In this document: positions 17,998 through 26,084 of the stretch, in pieces
How positions within the stretch are numbered: position 1 is the stretch's first letter
Layout of the letters: each line of letters begins with the position of its first letter
From: an uncultured Erythrobacter sp.
GTDB taxonomy: Bacteria > Pseudomonadota > Alphaproteobacteria > Sphingomonadales > Sphingomonadaceae
Direction: 5' to 3'
Assembly (NCBI RefSeq): GCF_947492365.1
Contig: NZ_CANLMB010000001.1
Location: 1,116,001 to 1,180,000 of the forward strand
DNA: 64,000 nucleotides
Translations under genes and position numbers: made by a program
Notes under the pieces: model-generated
Database searches by the model: none
Seen by the model: the letters and a program-made list of their open reading frames with translations, nothing else
What the model was told of the DNA's origin: nothing

Positions 17998-18537
17998 CTA
18001 CCGAAAGAAACACTGCGTCCCGGCATAGAGCGTTGACACTGCGTCGCCTTCGACGAAGCCTGCAATCTGGCCGGAGATCACAAACTCCTCGCCCAGAGTG
18101 CTGTCAGCGATTGGAGAATAGCCCGGCAAAGCCTCCAGCTGGTCGCGCGGCATTTCCAGTGCAACATCGGCGCTAACCGCGATGTCTGGCGAAGCCTCCT
18201 GCACGAACCAACCGACCAGAATGCCGTCCTGGAAATTCACCGTCAGGCCGTCCGCATAGGAAGCGCTGTTCATCGGCCCTGCCCCGCATTCTTCCATCTC
18301 GGCGGTTTGCGAGGGCGCGCCTAGCACGCGGGTTAAGGCGGTTTCGACCTCGGCCTGACCGGCGGCGAAGAAGAAGCTTTCCGCTCCCGCAGTCAGCCCG
18401 TCCGCGCGCAGCGAAACCTGTCCTTCATCAACCGGCGCGGCGACCTCGCCTTCGAGCCGTTCGGCGGGTGAAGGCACGTCATTGCTGTCACACGCGGCGA
18501 GCAGCATCGCCGTGATCGCTAAGGCCAGTGCGCGCAT
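17998..18537 (-). CDS. Hypothetical lipoprotein
   Basis: Protein of 179 residues with a lipoprotein signal (MRALALAITAMLLAAC, lipobox LAAC) followed by an acidic, low-complexity linker and a compact domain that includes FFFAAGQAEVETALTRVLGAP, CGAGPMNSASYADGLTVNFQDG and a C-terminal GTQCFFR. It begins 5 bases after the asd stop and may be the distal gene of that unit. I do not recognise the family. Confidence 0.72.
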   Translation of the reverse strand: MRALALAITAMLLAACDSNDVPSPAERLEGEVAAPVDEGQVSLRADGLTAGAESFFFAAGQAEVETALTRVLGAPSQTAEMEECGAGPMNSASYADGLTVNFQDGILVGWFVQEASPDIAVSADVALEMPRDQLEALPGYSPIADSTLGEEFVISGQIAGFVEGDAVSTLYAGTQCFFR

Positions 18538-18542
18538 TGTCC

Positions 18543-19568
18543 CTACCCCTTTTTCAGGTGCCGCCGTCCGAGCAGCTCTGCGATTTGCACCGCGTTGAGC
18601 GCTGCGCCTTTGCGCAGATTGTCGGAGACACACCACAGCGTCAGGCCGTTTTCGACCGTCGGGTCTTCGCGCACGCGACTGATGTAAGTTGCGCTGTCGC
18701 CTGCGGCTTCGACCGGCGTGATATAGCCTTCGTCCTCGCGCTTATCGACCAGCATGATGCCGGGCGCCTCGCGCAAGATGTCCTGTGCCTGCTCGGCCGA
18801 AAGCTCGTTTTCGAACTCGATGTTCACCGCTTCGGAATGGCCAACAAAGACCGGCACGCGCACGCAGGTCGCGTTGAGCTTGATCTTGGGGTCGAGGATC
18901 TTCTTGGTCTCGACCATCATCTTCCACTCTTCCTTGGTCGATCCATCGTCGAGGAAGACGTCGATATGCGGGATCACGTTGAATGCGATCTGCTTGGTGA
19001 AGGTGCTCGGCGCAACCGGATCGCCGACAAAGATCGCGCGGCTCTGTTCGAACAGCTCGTCCATGCCCGCTTTGCCCGCGCCGGAAACCGACTGGTAGGT
19101 CGAGACCACAACGCGCTTGATCGTCGCGGCGTCGTGGAGCGGCTTCAAAGCCACCACCAGCTGCGCGGTCGAGCAATTGGGGTTGGCGATGATGTTGCGC
19201 TTGGAATAGCCGTCAATCGCGTCAGGGTTCACCTCGGGCACGATCAGCGGCACATCCGGCTCCATCCGGTAGAGCGAGGAATTGTCGATCACCACGCAGC
19301 CTGCAGCGGCGGCCTTGGGCGCGTATTCCTTTGCCGGACCGGAGCCTGCGGCGAACAGGGCAATGTCCCATCCGTTCCAGTCGAAATGCTCGATATTGCG
19401 GCATTTGAGCATCTTGCCGGTGTCGCCGAATTCAACCTCGGTCCCGTGGCTGCGCGAGCTTGCGACCGCTGCGACTTCGTCACACGGAAACTCGCGCTCG
19501 GCGAGAACCTGCATCACTTCGCGCCCGACATTTCCGGTCGCCCCAACAATGGCTACACGATAGCCCAA
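18543..19568 (-). CDS. asd: Aspartate-semialdehyde dehydrogenase
   Basis: Reduces aspartyl phosphate to aspartate semialdehyde with NADPH, feeding Lys/DAP, Thr and Met synthesis. The 341-residue protein has the NADP loop GATGNVGRE and the active-site cysteine in NPNCSTAQ, followed by SVSGAGKAGMDEL and the catalytic His region CVRVPVFVGHSEAV. I chose the TTG at 19568: GGAGA lies seven bases upstream, the protein then starts at the family's usual residue (GYRVAIVGATG), and no ATG or GTG in frame lies nearby. A longer frame to 19679 is not supported. Confidence 0.95.
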   Translation of the reverse strand: MGYRVAIVGATGNVGREVMQVLAEREFPCDEVAAVASSRSHGTEVEFGDTGKMLKCRNIEHFDWNGWDIALFAAGSGPAKEYAPKAAAAGCVVIDNSSLYRMEPDVPLIVPEVNPDAIDGYSKRNIIANPNCSTAQLVVALKPLHDAATIKRVVVSTYQSVSGAGKAGMDELFEQSRAIFVGDPVAPSTFTKQIAFNVIPHIDVFLDDGSTKEEWKMMVETKKILDPKIKLNATCVRVPVFVGHSEAVNIEFENELSAEQAQDILREAPGIMLVDKREDEGYITPVEAAGDSATYISRVREDPTVENGLTLWCVSDNLRKGAALNAVQIAELLGRRHLKKG

Positions 19569-19641
19569 TTCACATTCTCCATATCTTAACTGTTTGCACC
19601 CCTCGCTGGCCTGACTAGCGTGCGCTGGCAAGGGGAAAGAC

Positions 19642-20508
19642 GTGAGCTTCACTACACAGGAATGGCGCGCGAAGGCCAAGTATTTTGGCTTTATGGGGCA
19701 CCAGATTGCCTATTGGACCGGCGGCGATGCGGATGCGAAGCCGCTGCTGCTGGTCCACGGCTATCCGACTTGCGCGTGGGATTGGGCGTCTGTGTGGGAG
19801 GTTTTGGGCGCAAAGCACCGGCTGATTGCCTGCGACATGCTGGGATTCGGGCTGTCGGACAAGCCCAGATCAGGATATTCGATCCACTTGCAGACTGACG
19901 TGCAAGAGGCGCTGCTCGCGCATCTGGGCATCGGGGAATTTGACGCGCTCGTGCATGATTACGGCGTATCGGTGGGGCAGGAATTGATTGCGCGCCAGCA
20001 GGAGGGGTCTAGTGCGGAGAGCCTCGGCCAGATGGTGTTCCTCAATGGCGGTATCTTCCCGGCACAGCACCGTCCGGTGACGATGCAGAAGATCGGGGTG
20101 TCGCCCATCGGATTTTTGCTGGGCTGGCTGATGAACCGTGAGAGGTTTGGCACCAGCTTCTCCCAAGTCTTCGGCCCTGACACCAAGCCGTCAGAGGCGG
20201 AGCTGGATGCGTTCTGGAGCTTCATCGCGCACAATGGCGGCAAGCGGATCATGCACAAGCTGCTGCACTACATCGCCGACCGGCGCACTCATCAGCAGCG
20301 GTGGGAGGCGGCGCTGGTGGGCGCCGAGGCGAAGATCGGCCTGATCAACGGCGCACTCGATCCGGTGTCGGGCAAGCACGCTTACGATATGTGGCGCGAA
20401 GTGGTGCCCGATGCGCGGCACCACCTCATCCCCACTATCGGCCACTACCCTCAGGTCGAGGCTCCCGAAGAGGTCGCAGCCATGGCATTGGAGTGGCTCG
20501 CCGGGTGA
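19642..20508 (+). CDS. Alpha/beta hydrolase, epoxide-hydrolase / dehalogenase-like
   Basis: Alpha/beta hydrolase of 288 residues. The sequence has LLLVHGYPTCAWDW at 35-48, a nucleophile elbow HDYGVSVGQE with Ser110, LINGALDPVSG for the acid and IPTIGHYPQVEAPEE for the His. The Ser nucleophile argues against haloalkane dehalogenase, which uses Asp, although the overall architecture and cap length resemble that subfamily. The start is GTG at 19642 with AGGGGAAAG just upstream. It is divergent from asd, and its stop lies directly against that of the S9 peptidase on the other strand. Confidence 0.83.
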   Translation: MSFTTQEWRAKAKYFGFMGHQIAYWTGGDADAKPLLLVHGYPTCAWDWASVWEVLGAKHRLIACDMLGFGLSDKPRSGYSIHLQTDVQEALLAHLGIGEFDALVHDYGVSVGQELIARQQEGSSAESLGQMVFLNGGIFPAQHRPVTMQKIGVSPIGFLLGWLMNRERFGTSFSQVFGPDTKPSEAELDAFWSFIAHNGGKRIMHKLLHYIADRRTHQQRWEAALVGAEAKIGLINGALDPVSGKHAYDMWREVVPDARHHLIPTIGHYPQVEAPEEVAAMALEWLAG

Positions 20509-22734
20509 TTACTCCGGAGGCGTAACCCCGTGGCTCTCCAGAAACCGGAAGATCGAATTCCACATATGCGGTGAAATCTGCTCTCCCGAAACGCGGTGGG
20601 TGTAGCCGGGATAGAGCATCATCTCGAACGGCACATTGTTCTCTTGCAGCACCGAAATCAGTTCCGAGGAGTTTTCGAATACCACATTGTCATCCGCCAT
20701 CCCGTGGATCAGCAGCAGCGGATCGCTCATCTTGGTGGCATCGGGGATCGCGCTGGCTGTCTCGTAAGCCTCGGGAACCTCACGCGGATCGCCCATGAAA
20801 CGCTCGGTGTAATGCGTGTCATAAAGCCCCCAGCGCGTAACCGGAGCGCCTGAGATACCGGCTGCATAAAGGCCCGGATCGGCCTGCAACTGCTTCAGCG
20901 TCATATAGCCGCCATAGGACCAGCCATAGATCGCGATCTTGTCGGCATCGACGAAATCGAGCGTCTGGAGGAACTCGGCACCGGTGCGCTGATCGACGAC
21001 TTCAACCCCGCCCATTGCTCGGTAGAGCGGCTGTTCAAAGTCCACTCCGCGATGGGCCGTGCCGCGATTGTCGAGCACGAAGTAGATGTAGCCGCGATCA
21101 ACCACCGCCTGCGCGAGCGCTCCGCCCCAGCCGTGATCGACCAGCTGCGGACCCGGCCCGGAATAGTGATAATAGAACACCGGATATTGCTTGCCCGGCT
21201 CCATCTCCGGCTTGAGCATCATGTAATGAAGATCGGTCCCGTCCTCGGCGGCAATCGTGCCAAACTCCGGCTCGACATGGCTGGCGAGGAACGGCGCATA
21301 GGGATGGTCTGCGTCGAGCGCGTTTTGCTCGACCCAGGTGATGCGGTTGCCCTGTGCGTCGGCTAGATAGCTTTGCGTCGGCTGGTTGGTCGAGGAGCGG
21401 CTGATGAGGAGCGTCTGCCCCTTGCCGTCCATGCTCGCGGAATTGGTGAAAGCCGGATCGGTGAGCCGCTCTGCTCCCGCATCGCCGTAGAGGCTGGCGG
21501 AAAAGACCTGCTCGGTCCGCACGCCTTCAACGGCGCGGTAGAAGAACTGGCCTTCGTCTTCGTTGACGCCGACCAGCGCGGTTGCAGGTTCGGCAAGGCT
21601 GGTGAGCTGCTGCCACTCGCTCCCGTTGAAACGATAGAAATTGCCGTAACCATCGCGCTCGGACCACCACAGCAGGCTGCCGTCACGCAGAAAGCAGTAA
21701 TTGTCGGAGAGGTTGATCCAGTATTCCTCGCGAGCCGCGGTCTCGGTGAACCAGATATCGCTTTCACCCGTCGCCGGATCGACGCGCAGCATGTCGAGTA
21801 CGGTCTGCTGGCGGTTCTGGCGCTGGACGTAGATATTGCCGTCCGGCCCCCAGTCGACGCGGGCGATATAGATGTCGGTTTCCTCGCCAAGATCGACCTT
21901 CACCTGGTTCCCACCATCGGGGTCCATCACGTAAAGCTCGACAATCGCATTGTCGCTGCCCGCCACCGGATAACGCTGGTCGAATACCCGCGTACCGGTC
22001 GCTCCGATAGCTGCGCGGGTGACGATGCCAACGGGGCTTTCGTCAGTGCGCTGGACGACAAGGCGCGTATCATCGCGGTTCCACCAATAGCCGGTGAGCC
22101 TGCCCATTTCCTCTTGCGCGACAAATTCCGCCTCGCCCCAGCGGATCGTGTCATCCTCGCGCGGCGTGATCGGAGAGGCCTGCCCGCCAACTTCCCCGAC
22201 CCACAACTGCCGGTCGCGCACGAAGGAGACGTAGCCGGAGCGCGGGCTAAGCGAGGGGTTGAGCTCGCTCTCCTCGGTATCGGTGAGGCGCTGCACCTCG
22301 CCATCGAGACGCGCGAAATAGAGGTCACCGTCGAGCGGCACCAACACCCCGCTCGCATCGCTCGCCCATTGGTACGAGATGATGCCGGAAAGCCCGCCCA
22401 CACGCGCACGCTCGCGCTGCATCTTTTCATCTTCGCTCAGCTCGCGGCCCGAACCGATGGCTTCACTATCCACCAGCATGCGCCATTCGCGCGTTTCCAG
22501 ATCAAAACCCCATAGATCATAGCGCGAGCGATTATCCTCGCGGTTGCGCAGCAGGGTGAGGTAACGTCCATCGGGCGAGAACTTGGCGGCGCGCGGTGCC
22601 GGACCGTTGAGTGACGGCGAGGCGAAGACGCGCTCGAATGTCAGCTCGGGTGCTTCTTCGGTCATCGTGCGGTCGTCTGCGATGGCTGGAGTGACAGCAA
22701 GCGCAAGTGCAGCAGCCAGAATTGAAATACGCAT
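20509..22734 (-). CDS. S9 family dipeptidyl-peptidase IV-like serine peptidase
   Basis: Secreted serine peptidase of 741 residues with a signal peptide (first 20 residues). The N-terminal beta-propeller spans about 30-490 and contains the paired glutamates of FVAQEEMGR (208-209), which bind the substrate N-terminus in DPP-IV. The C-terminal hydrolase domain carries GWSYGGYM (Ser606), MADDNVVF (Asp681/682) and YTHRVSG (His713). It probably removes X-Pro dipeptides in the periplasm. It converges with the upstream-listed hydrolase, and a REP-like element lies 23 bases before its start. Confidence 0.93.
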   Translation of the reverse strand: MRISILAAALALAVTPAIADDRTMTEEAPELTFERVFASPSLNGPAPRAAKFSPDGRYLTLLRNREDNRSRYDLWGFDLETREWRMLVDSEAIGSGRELSEDEKMQRERARVGGLSGIISYQWASDASGVLVPLDGDLYFARLDGEVQRLTDTEESELNPSLSPRSGYVSFVRDRQLWVGEVGGQASPITPREDDTIRWGEAEFVAQEEMGRLTGYWWNRDDTRLVVQRTDESPVGIVTRAAIGATGTRVFDQRYPVAGSDNAIVELYVMDPDGGNQVKVDLGEETDIYIARVDWGPDGNIYVQRQNRQQTVLDMLRVDPATGESDIWFTETAAREEYWINLSDNYCFLRDGSLLWWSERDGYGNFYRFNGSEWQQLTSLAEPATALVGVNEDEGQFFYRAVEGVRTEQVFSASLYGDAGAERLTDPAFTNSASMDGKGQTLLISRSSTNQPTQSYLADAQGNRITWVEQNALDADHPYAPFLASHVEPEFGTIAAEDGTDLHYMMLKPEMEPGKQYPVFYYHYSGPGPQLVDHGWGGALAQAVVDRGYIYFVLDNRGTAHRGVDFEQPLYRAMGGVEVVDQRTGAEFLQTLDFVDADKIAIYGWSYGGYMTLKQLQADPGLYAAGISGAPVTRWGLYDTHYTERFMGDPREVPEAYETASAIPDATKMSDPLLLIHGMADDNVVFENSSELISVLQENNVPFEMMLYPGYTHRVSGEQISPHMWNSIFRFLESHGVTPPE

Positions 22735-22757
22735 GTCAAGGATCGCCCCATCTTCTC

Positions 22758-22837
22758 GTCATTGCGAGCCACCAACGGTGGCGCGGCAATCCAGTCCCGG
22801 AGCTGGATTGCTTCGTCGCTACGCTCCTCGCAATGAC
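22758..22837. repeat. REP-like palindromic element, copy 2
   Basis: Eighty bases with the same outer arms as the 4231-4324 element (GTCATTGCGAG at the left, CTCCTCGCAATGAC at the right) and a different inner stem containing CAATCCAGTC and GAGCTGGATTG. It sits between the S9 peptidase start and the 3' end of rplS. Shared arms with variable cores are typical of dispersed palindromic repeats. Confidence 0.8.
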
Positions 22838-22861
22838 GAATAGGAAACGCAAGCCCCAACG

Positions 22862-22892
22862 AAAAAGGGCGGCCCGCAATGGACCGCCCTTT
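22862..22892 (-). terminator. Intrinsic terminator of the ffh-to-rplS operon
   Basis: On the minus strand an AAAGGGCGG arm pairs with CCGCCCTTT and is followed by a short T run (CCTTTTTC). It lies about 20 bases beyond the rplS stop, closing the long ribosomal operon. Confidence 0.85.
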
Positions 22893-22912
22893 CGAATTCG
22901 CTGTTGCGAGAC

Positions 22913-23281
22913 TTACGCCTTAGGCGCGTTCTCGCGGCGTTCGGCGATACGCGCACGCTTACCGGTGCGGCCGCGCAGATAGTACAGCTTCGCACGGCGC
23001 ACCACGCCGCGGCGGACCACGGTGATGCTGTCGACGATCGGCGAGTAGAGCGGGAACACACGTTCCACACCTTCGCCAAAGCTGATTTTGCGAACGGTGA
23101 AATTGGAGTTGATGCTGCGGTTGGAGCGCGCAATCACAACGCCTTCGAAGTTCTGCACACGCTCGCGCGTGCCTTCGATCACCTTCACGCCGACGCGAAC
23201 GGTGTCGCCCGCACGGAATTCGGGAATCTCTTTTTCGATCTTGCCGATTTCTTCGGCTTCGATTTGCTGGATCAGGTTCAC
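22913..23281 (-). CDS. rplS: Large ribosomal subunit protein bL19
   Basis: bL19, at the 30S-50S interface, 122 residues. Diagnostic segments are [54 protein letters not shown] and [23 protein letters not shown]. The start is GTG at 23281, overlapping the trmD stop as GTGA. It is the last gene of the operon ffh-rpsP-rimM...trmD-rplS. Confidence 0.98.
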   Translation of the reverse strand: MNLIQQIEAEEIGKIEKEIPEFRAGDTVRVGVKVIEGTRERVQNFEGVVIARSNRSINSNFTVRKISFGEGVERVFPLYSPIVDSITVVRRGVVRRAKLYYLRGRTGKRARIAERRENAPKA

Positions 23282-24027
23282 TGGTCCGTATCCTTATTTT
23301 TTCGCCGCGCGCCAGAGGCAGACTGGTCCCGAACGCCCTCATGACGTTCCCAAAGGTCCGGTCTGCGTAACCGAGTGTGATCCTCTGACATGGCTTTACG
23401 CCAAGCAGCGATCTTCGCATGATCCCCCGATCGCAGCACTTCGGGGATCGTGCGCCCTTCCCATGTCTGAGGTCGGGTATATTGCGGATATTCGAGGAGG
23501 CCGTTTTCGAAGCTCTCTTCAACACCGCTATCGGGCGCGCCCATTACGCCGGGCAGCAGGCGAATGCAAGCATCAAGTATGGTCAGCGCCGCGACTTCTC
23601 CGCCCGACAGGACGATATCGGCAAGGCTGACCTGCTCGATCTGCGGGCGAGCCTCGAACAGCCGCTCGTCAAAGCCCTCGAAGCGCCCGCAAATGAGCGT
23701 GACGCCGGGGCCGTGCGATATCTCGCGAATGCGCGCCTGCGTGATCGGTTTTCCGCGCGGGGTCATGGCAAGGATTGGCGCGCTTGGCTGCGTGGCAATC
23801 GCATGATCCACAGCCGCACCCATGATATCGGCCTTGAGCACCATGCCCGCCCCGCCGCCAGCGGGCGTGTCGTCAACGGTGCGGTGCTTGTCCGAAGCAA
23901 AGTCGCGCGGGTTCACAGTCGCGCACGACCATTCTCCCCGCTCAAGCGCCTTGCCTGCCAGCGACGCGCCAAGCGGGCCGGGAAACATCTCGGGGTAGAG
24001 CGTGAGGATGGTGGCGGCGAAGGTCAT
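23278..24027 (-). CDS. trmD: tRNA (guanine-N1)-methyltransferase
   Basis: Methylates G37 of tRNAs with a G36, preventing +1 frameshifts. The protein of 249 residues opens [18 protein letters not shown], and the trefoil-knot SAM site is formed by [15 protein letters not shown] and [17 protein letters not shown]. The C-terminal helical domain follows. Its ATG overlaps the stop of the small membrane gene at 24024 (ATGA). A truncated, diverged copy of its first codons lies at 24545-24603. Confidence 0.97.
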   Translation of the reverse strand: MTFAATILTLYPEMFPGPLGASLAGKALERGEWSCATVNPRDFASDKHRTVDDTPAGGGAGMVLKADIMGAAVDHAIATQPSAPILAMTPRGKPITQARIREISHGPGVTLICGRFEGFDERLFEARPQIEQVSLADIVLSGGEVAALTILDACIRLLPGVMGAPDSGVEESFENGLLEYPQYTRPQTWEGRTIPEVLRSGDHAKIAAWRKAMSEDHTRLRRPDLWERHEGVRDQSASGARRKNKDTDQ

Positions 24028-24473
24028 TTGAGATCACTCAACGACTCAATGAGGACGCGCTCTTCAGACATTCGGAATTTCGTTGCGCAAAACCATGCGA
24101 TAGCGAAGCCGACTGCAGCAGTGCCCAAAAGCAAGGCATAGCCTTCGGGCTCAAAGCGGGTGACGCCAAGAATGATACCGACAAACGAGGCACCGGACGC
24201 AACAGAAATTGCGATGTAAAGCATCATGAAAATGAGCAACGGAACCGCAGCAGAAATTAGGAACGAAACGCTATTCACACCGAGCCGCCGATAAGTCCGT
24301 GCCGCGACAATCCATGTCACAAAACTACAAAACCCGAACCACGCCCCAAAAATGGCAAACGGTAACAAGGGCTCCCACCAAGGTCGCGGGTGACTAGTAT
24401 AGCCAAACTCGTTTCTTGGGGCTTCGGCTGCTGCGGCAAACAACGCAGATGAGTAAACGGTTAACAGTCCCAA
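24024..24473 (-). CDS. Small polytopic membrane protein A, inserted before trmD
   Basis: Predicted protein of 149 residues with about four hydrophobic segments (near 36-57, 70-93, 97-108 and 117-134). The segment [24 protein letters not shown] matches, position by position, the ARIARITGANWKAVLITAMIPAIL segment of the neighbour at 24600, so the two are probably paralogues. The start is TTG at 24473; no ATG or GTG in frame is suitable. Local GC is visibly lower than in the flanking genes. Its stop overlaps the trmD start (ATGA). The function is unknown. Confidence 0.7.
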   Translation of the reverse strand: MGLLTVYSSALFAAAAEAPRNEFGYTSHPRPWWEPLLPFAIFGAWFGFCSFVTWIVAARTYRRLGVNSVSFLISAAVPLLIFMMLYIAISVASGASFVGIILGVTRFEPEGYALLLGTAAVGFAIAWFCATKFRMSEERVLIESLSDLK

Positions 24474-24498
24474 TTCACCCCATCCTTGCTTCGCGTAT
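24469..24498. repeat. Duplicated nitrilase 3' tail, copy 2
   Basis: Thirty bases matching 25069-25098 with a single mismatch, exactly 600 bases apart. In the minus-strand nitrilase frame it still reads TRSKDGVNW, the C-terminus of the nitrilase at 25064-26014, before running into a stop. It marks the outer border of a tandem duplication. Confidence 0.9.
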
Positions 24499-24544
24499 TG
24501 AAATAGAGAGCGGCACTTTGCGCTTATTCCTCCCCGCCATCAAT

Positions 24545-24603
24545 GCGCCAAGCGGCCAGGGAAACATCTCGGAGTAGAGCTGGAGGATGGTTGGCAGGAT
24601 CAT
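24545..24603 (-). pseudogene. Truncated copy of the trmD 5' end
   Basis: On the minus strand the segment from the ATG at 24603 reads TILQLYSEMFPWPLGALMAG, matching trmD residues [20 protein letters not shown]. In DNA, 24545-24591 aligns to 23966-24012 without gaps and with five mismatches. The ATG overlaps the stop of the membrane gene at 24600 as ATGA, exactly as the real trmD ATG overlaps its upstream neighbour. After about 25 codons the frame runs into the duplicated nitrilase tail and stops at 24475. It is a border relic of a duplication, not a functional gene. Confidence 0.88.
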
Positions 24604-25067
24604 GAAAAAACTTGCATCTCGGAACCTTGCGCCTTTCTCGCCTTGCGTTTCAGCAATGCGATCCTCGCCCATGCTGTGAGCGCGCTTCCCACCACCATAG
24701 CAAACAAGATTGCCCATGCCTGCCAACGGGCATCCATGAAACGCTCAAAAATCTTGGTCGGGGGAACATCGTCCCAGAACGTAAAGGTCAACGCGATCAA
24801 GACGAAATACAGGATGGCTGGAATCATTGCTGTAATGAGCACAGCTTTCCAGTTTGCGCCCGTTATTCTGGCAATTCGGGCCGTAGCAAACAATGATACG
24901 AGCACGGCGAGCGCGACAAAAATACCACCGACCAAGATCGCTGCGGATTGCATCTCTTGCTCACGCCGAGCATTGACCTCACTAACCTGAGCCATGATCT
25001 CTTCGATCTCTTGAGCGGTCGGGTTTTCCGTTCTAGGGATTGGGGGGTTTTCGGACTGGGCGCTCAT
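24600..25067 (-). CDS. Small membrane protein B, inserted after the nitrilase
   Basis: Predicted protein of 155 residues: a polar, acidic N-terminal helix (IPRTENPTAQEIEEIMAQVSEVNARREQE), a hydrophobic segment near 41-62, a second near 75-97, and a third near 117-137, ending in a basic tail (RKARKAQ). Segment ARIARITGANWKAVLITAMIPAIL matches protein A (24024). The ATG at 25067 overlaps the nitrilase stop (ATGA), and the stop overlaps a relic trmD ATG (ATGA), so both junctions repeat the real operon junctions. Local GC is lower than in neighbours. Function is unknown. Confidence 0.72.
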   Translation of the reverse strand: MSAQSENPPIPRTENPTAQEIEEIMAQVSEVNARREQEMQSAAILVGGIFVALAVLVSLFATARIARITGANWKAVLITAMIPAILYFVLIALTFTFWDDVPPTKIFERFMDARWQAWAILFAMVVGSALTAWARIALLKRKARKAQGSEMQVFS

Positions 25068-26014
25068 CCCCAATTCACCCCATCCTTGCTCCGCGTATCG
25101 ACCGTCAGATTAAACACATCAGGCCGCGAATAATGCCCGTCTGTGTCCAAGCTCGCCAGCCCTTGTCCGATTTCACTCAGGTCGAGTTCGGCGTGCAAAA
25201 TCTCCTCACCCTCACCGGCCTGCGCGACCACGCGCGCATCGGGGGCGATCACCATCGAGCCGCCGCGGTTGAGCACCTCGCCTTCGATCGCGTTGAACAG
25301 TGCCAGCGCGTCGGCATCGCCGCCCACGCGCTCAAGCCCGTCGAACAGGTCGTCGCGGTGCTGCACTAGCCCAGCGGCGAGCACAAAACACCGCCCCTCC
25401 ATCGCGTAGTGGCGTGAGGCGAGCGCGTATTCCTCGCGCACGGTTGGCCATGCGGCGACATGCACGCTCTCGCCCAGATTGTGCATCGCTGCGCGCGCGA
25501 GCGGCATCCAGTGTTCCCAGCAGATGAGATTACCAGCCCGGCCCCATTCGGCCTGATGCACACCCAATGTCGAGCCATCGCCGCGCATCCAGATCAGCCG
25601 CTCGCCGTGCGTCGGCACCAGCTTGCGGTGGTCGAGCGGCGGCTCGCCCGGTCGGAACAGCAGCTGGTTGTTGTAGAGGCTCTGGCGCAAACGCTCATGC
25701 GCACCGATGGAGATGCACGCCCCGCTTTCATCGCACAGTTCCTGCAAGGGCAGCAGGCGCTCGTCACCCGGCACGATGGCCTGACCCAGCATAATCCGGT
25801 GGCAGGCCTTGGTCCCCGGATGGTCCCAAAGCGCCGCGCCCGGAGCCTCATCAAGCCACAGCGGATAGCCGCCCAGAAATGTCTCGCCAAACGCCACAAA
25901 CTGCGCGCCGCTTTCGATAGCTTCGCGTGCAAGGCGGACGGCCTTCTCGATCCCTCCGGTAAAGTCGAGCGGGATAGGAGCGGCTTGGCAAATGGCTACA
26001 TTCAGTCTCGTCAT
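25064..26014 (-). CDS. Nitrilase / carbon-nitrogen hydrolase family protein
   Basis: Nitrilase-superfamily enzyme of 316 residues. The catalytic triad is visible: Glu44 in AFGETFLGGYP, Lys131 in HRKLVPTHGE and Cys165 in NLICWEHWMPLAR. The CWEHW signature and the length point to the true nitrilase branch, which converts nitriles to carboxylic acids, over amidases or Nit1-like proteins. It lies inside the rimM-to-trmD interval, an unusual site for it. Its last codons are repeated at 24469-24498. Substrate is unknown. Confidence 0.9.
   Translation of the reverse strand: MTRLNVAICQAAPIPLDFTGGIEKAVRLAREAIESGAQFVAFGETFLGGYPLWLDEAPGAALWDHPGTKACHRIMLGQAIVPGDERLLPLQELCDESGACISIGAHERLRQSLYNNQLLFRPGEPPLDHRKLVPTHGERLIWMRGDGSTLGVHQAEWGRAGNLICWEHWMPLARAAMHNLGESVHVAAWPTVREEYALASRHYAMEGRCFVLAAGLVQHRDDLFDGLERVGGDADALALFNAIEGEVLNRGGSMVIAPDARVVAQAGEGEEILHAELDLSEIGQGLASLDTDGHYSRPDVFNLTVDTRSKDGVNWG
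25069..25098. repeat. Nitrilase 3' tail, copy 1 (functional)
   Basis: The 3' end of the nitrilase gene, encoding [10 protein letters not shown]. Bases 25069-25090 are identical to 24469-24490, and one mismatch follows before the match resumes. It is the source copy of the duplicated border. Confidence 0.88.
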
Positions 26015-26084
26015 GCCAACCGCTTTAGCGTCTGGATCACCCCCCGCAACCGCTAGCGCATTGCCGCGATTGCCGGGACATCCT

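Noticed and set aside
24475..24726. Minus-strand frame of 83 codons
   Set aside because: Its 3' part is the relic trmD head and nitrilase tail, and its 5' part lies within membrane gene B in another frame. It is not an independent gene.
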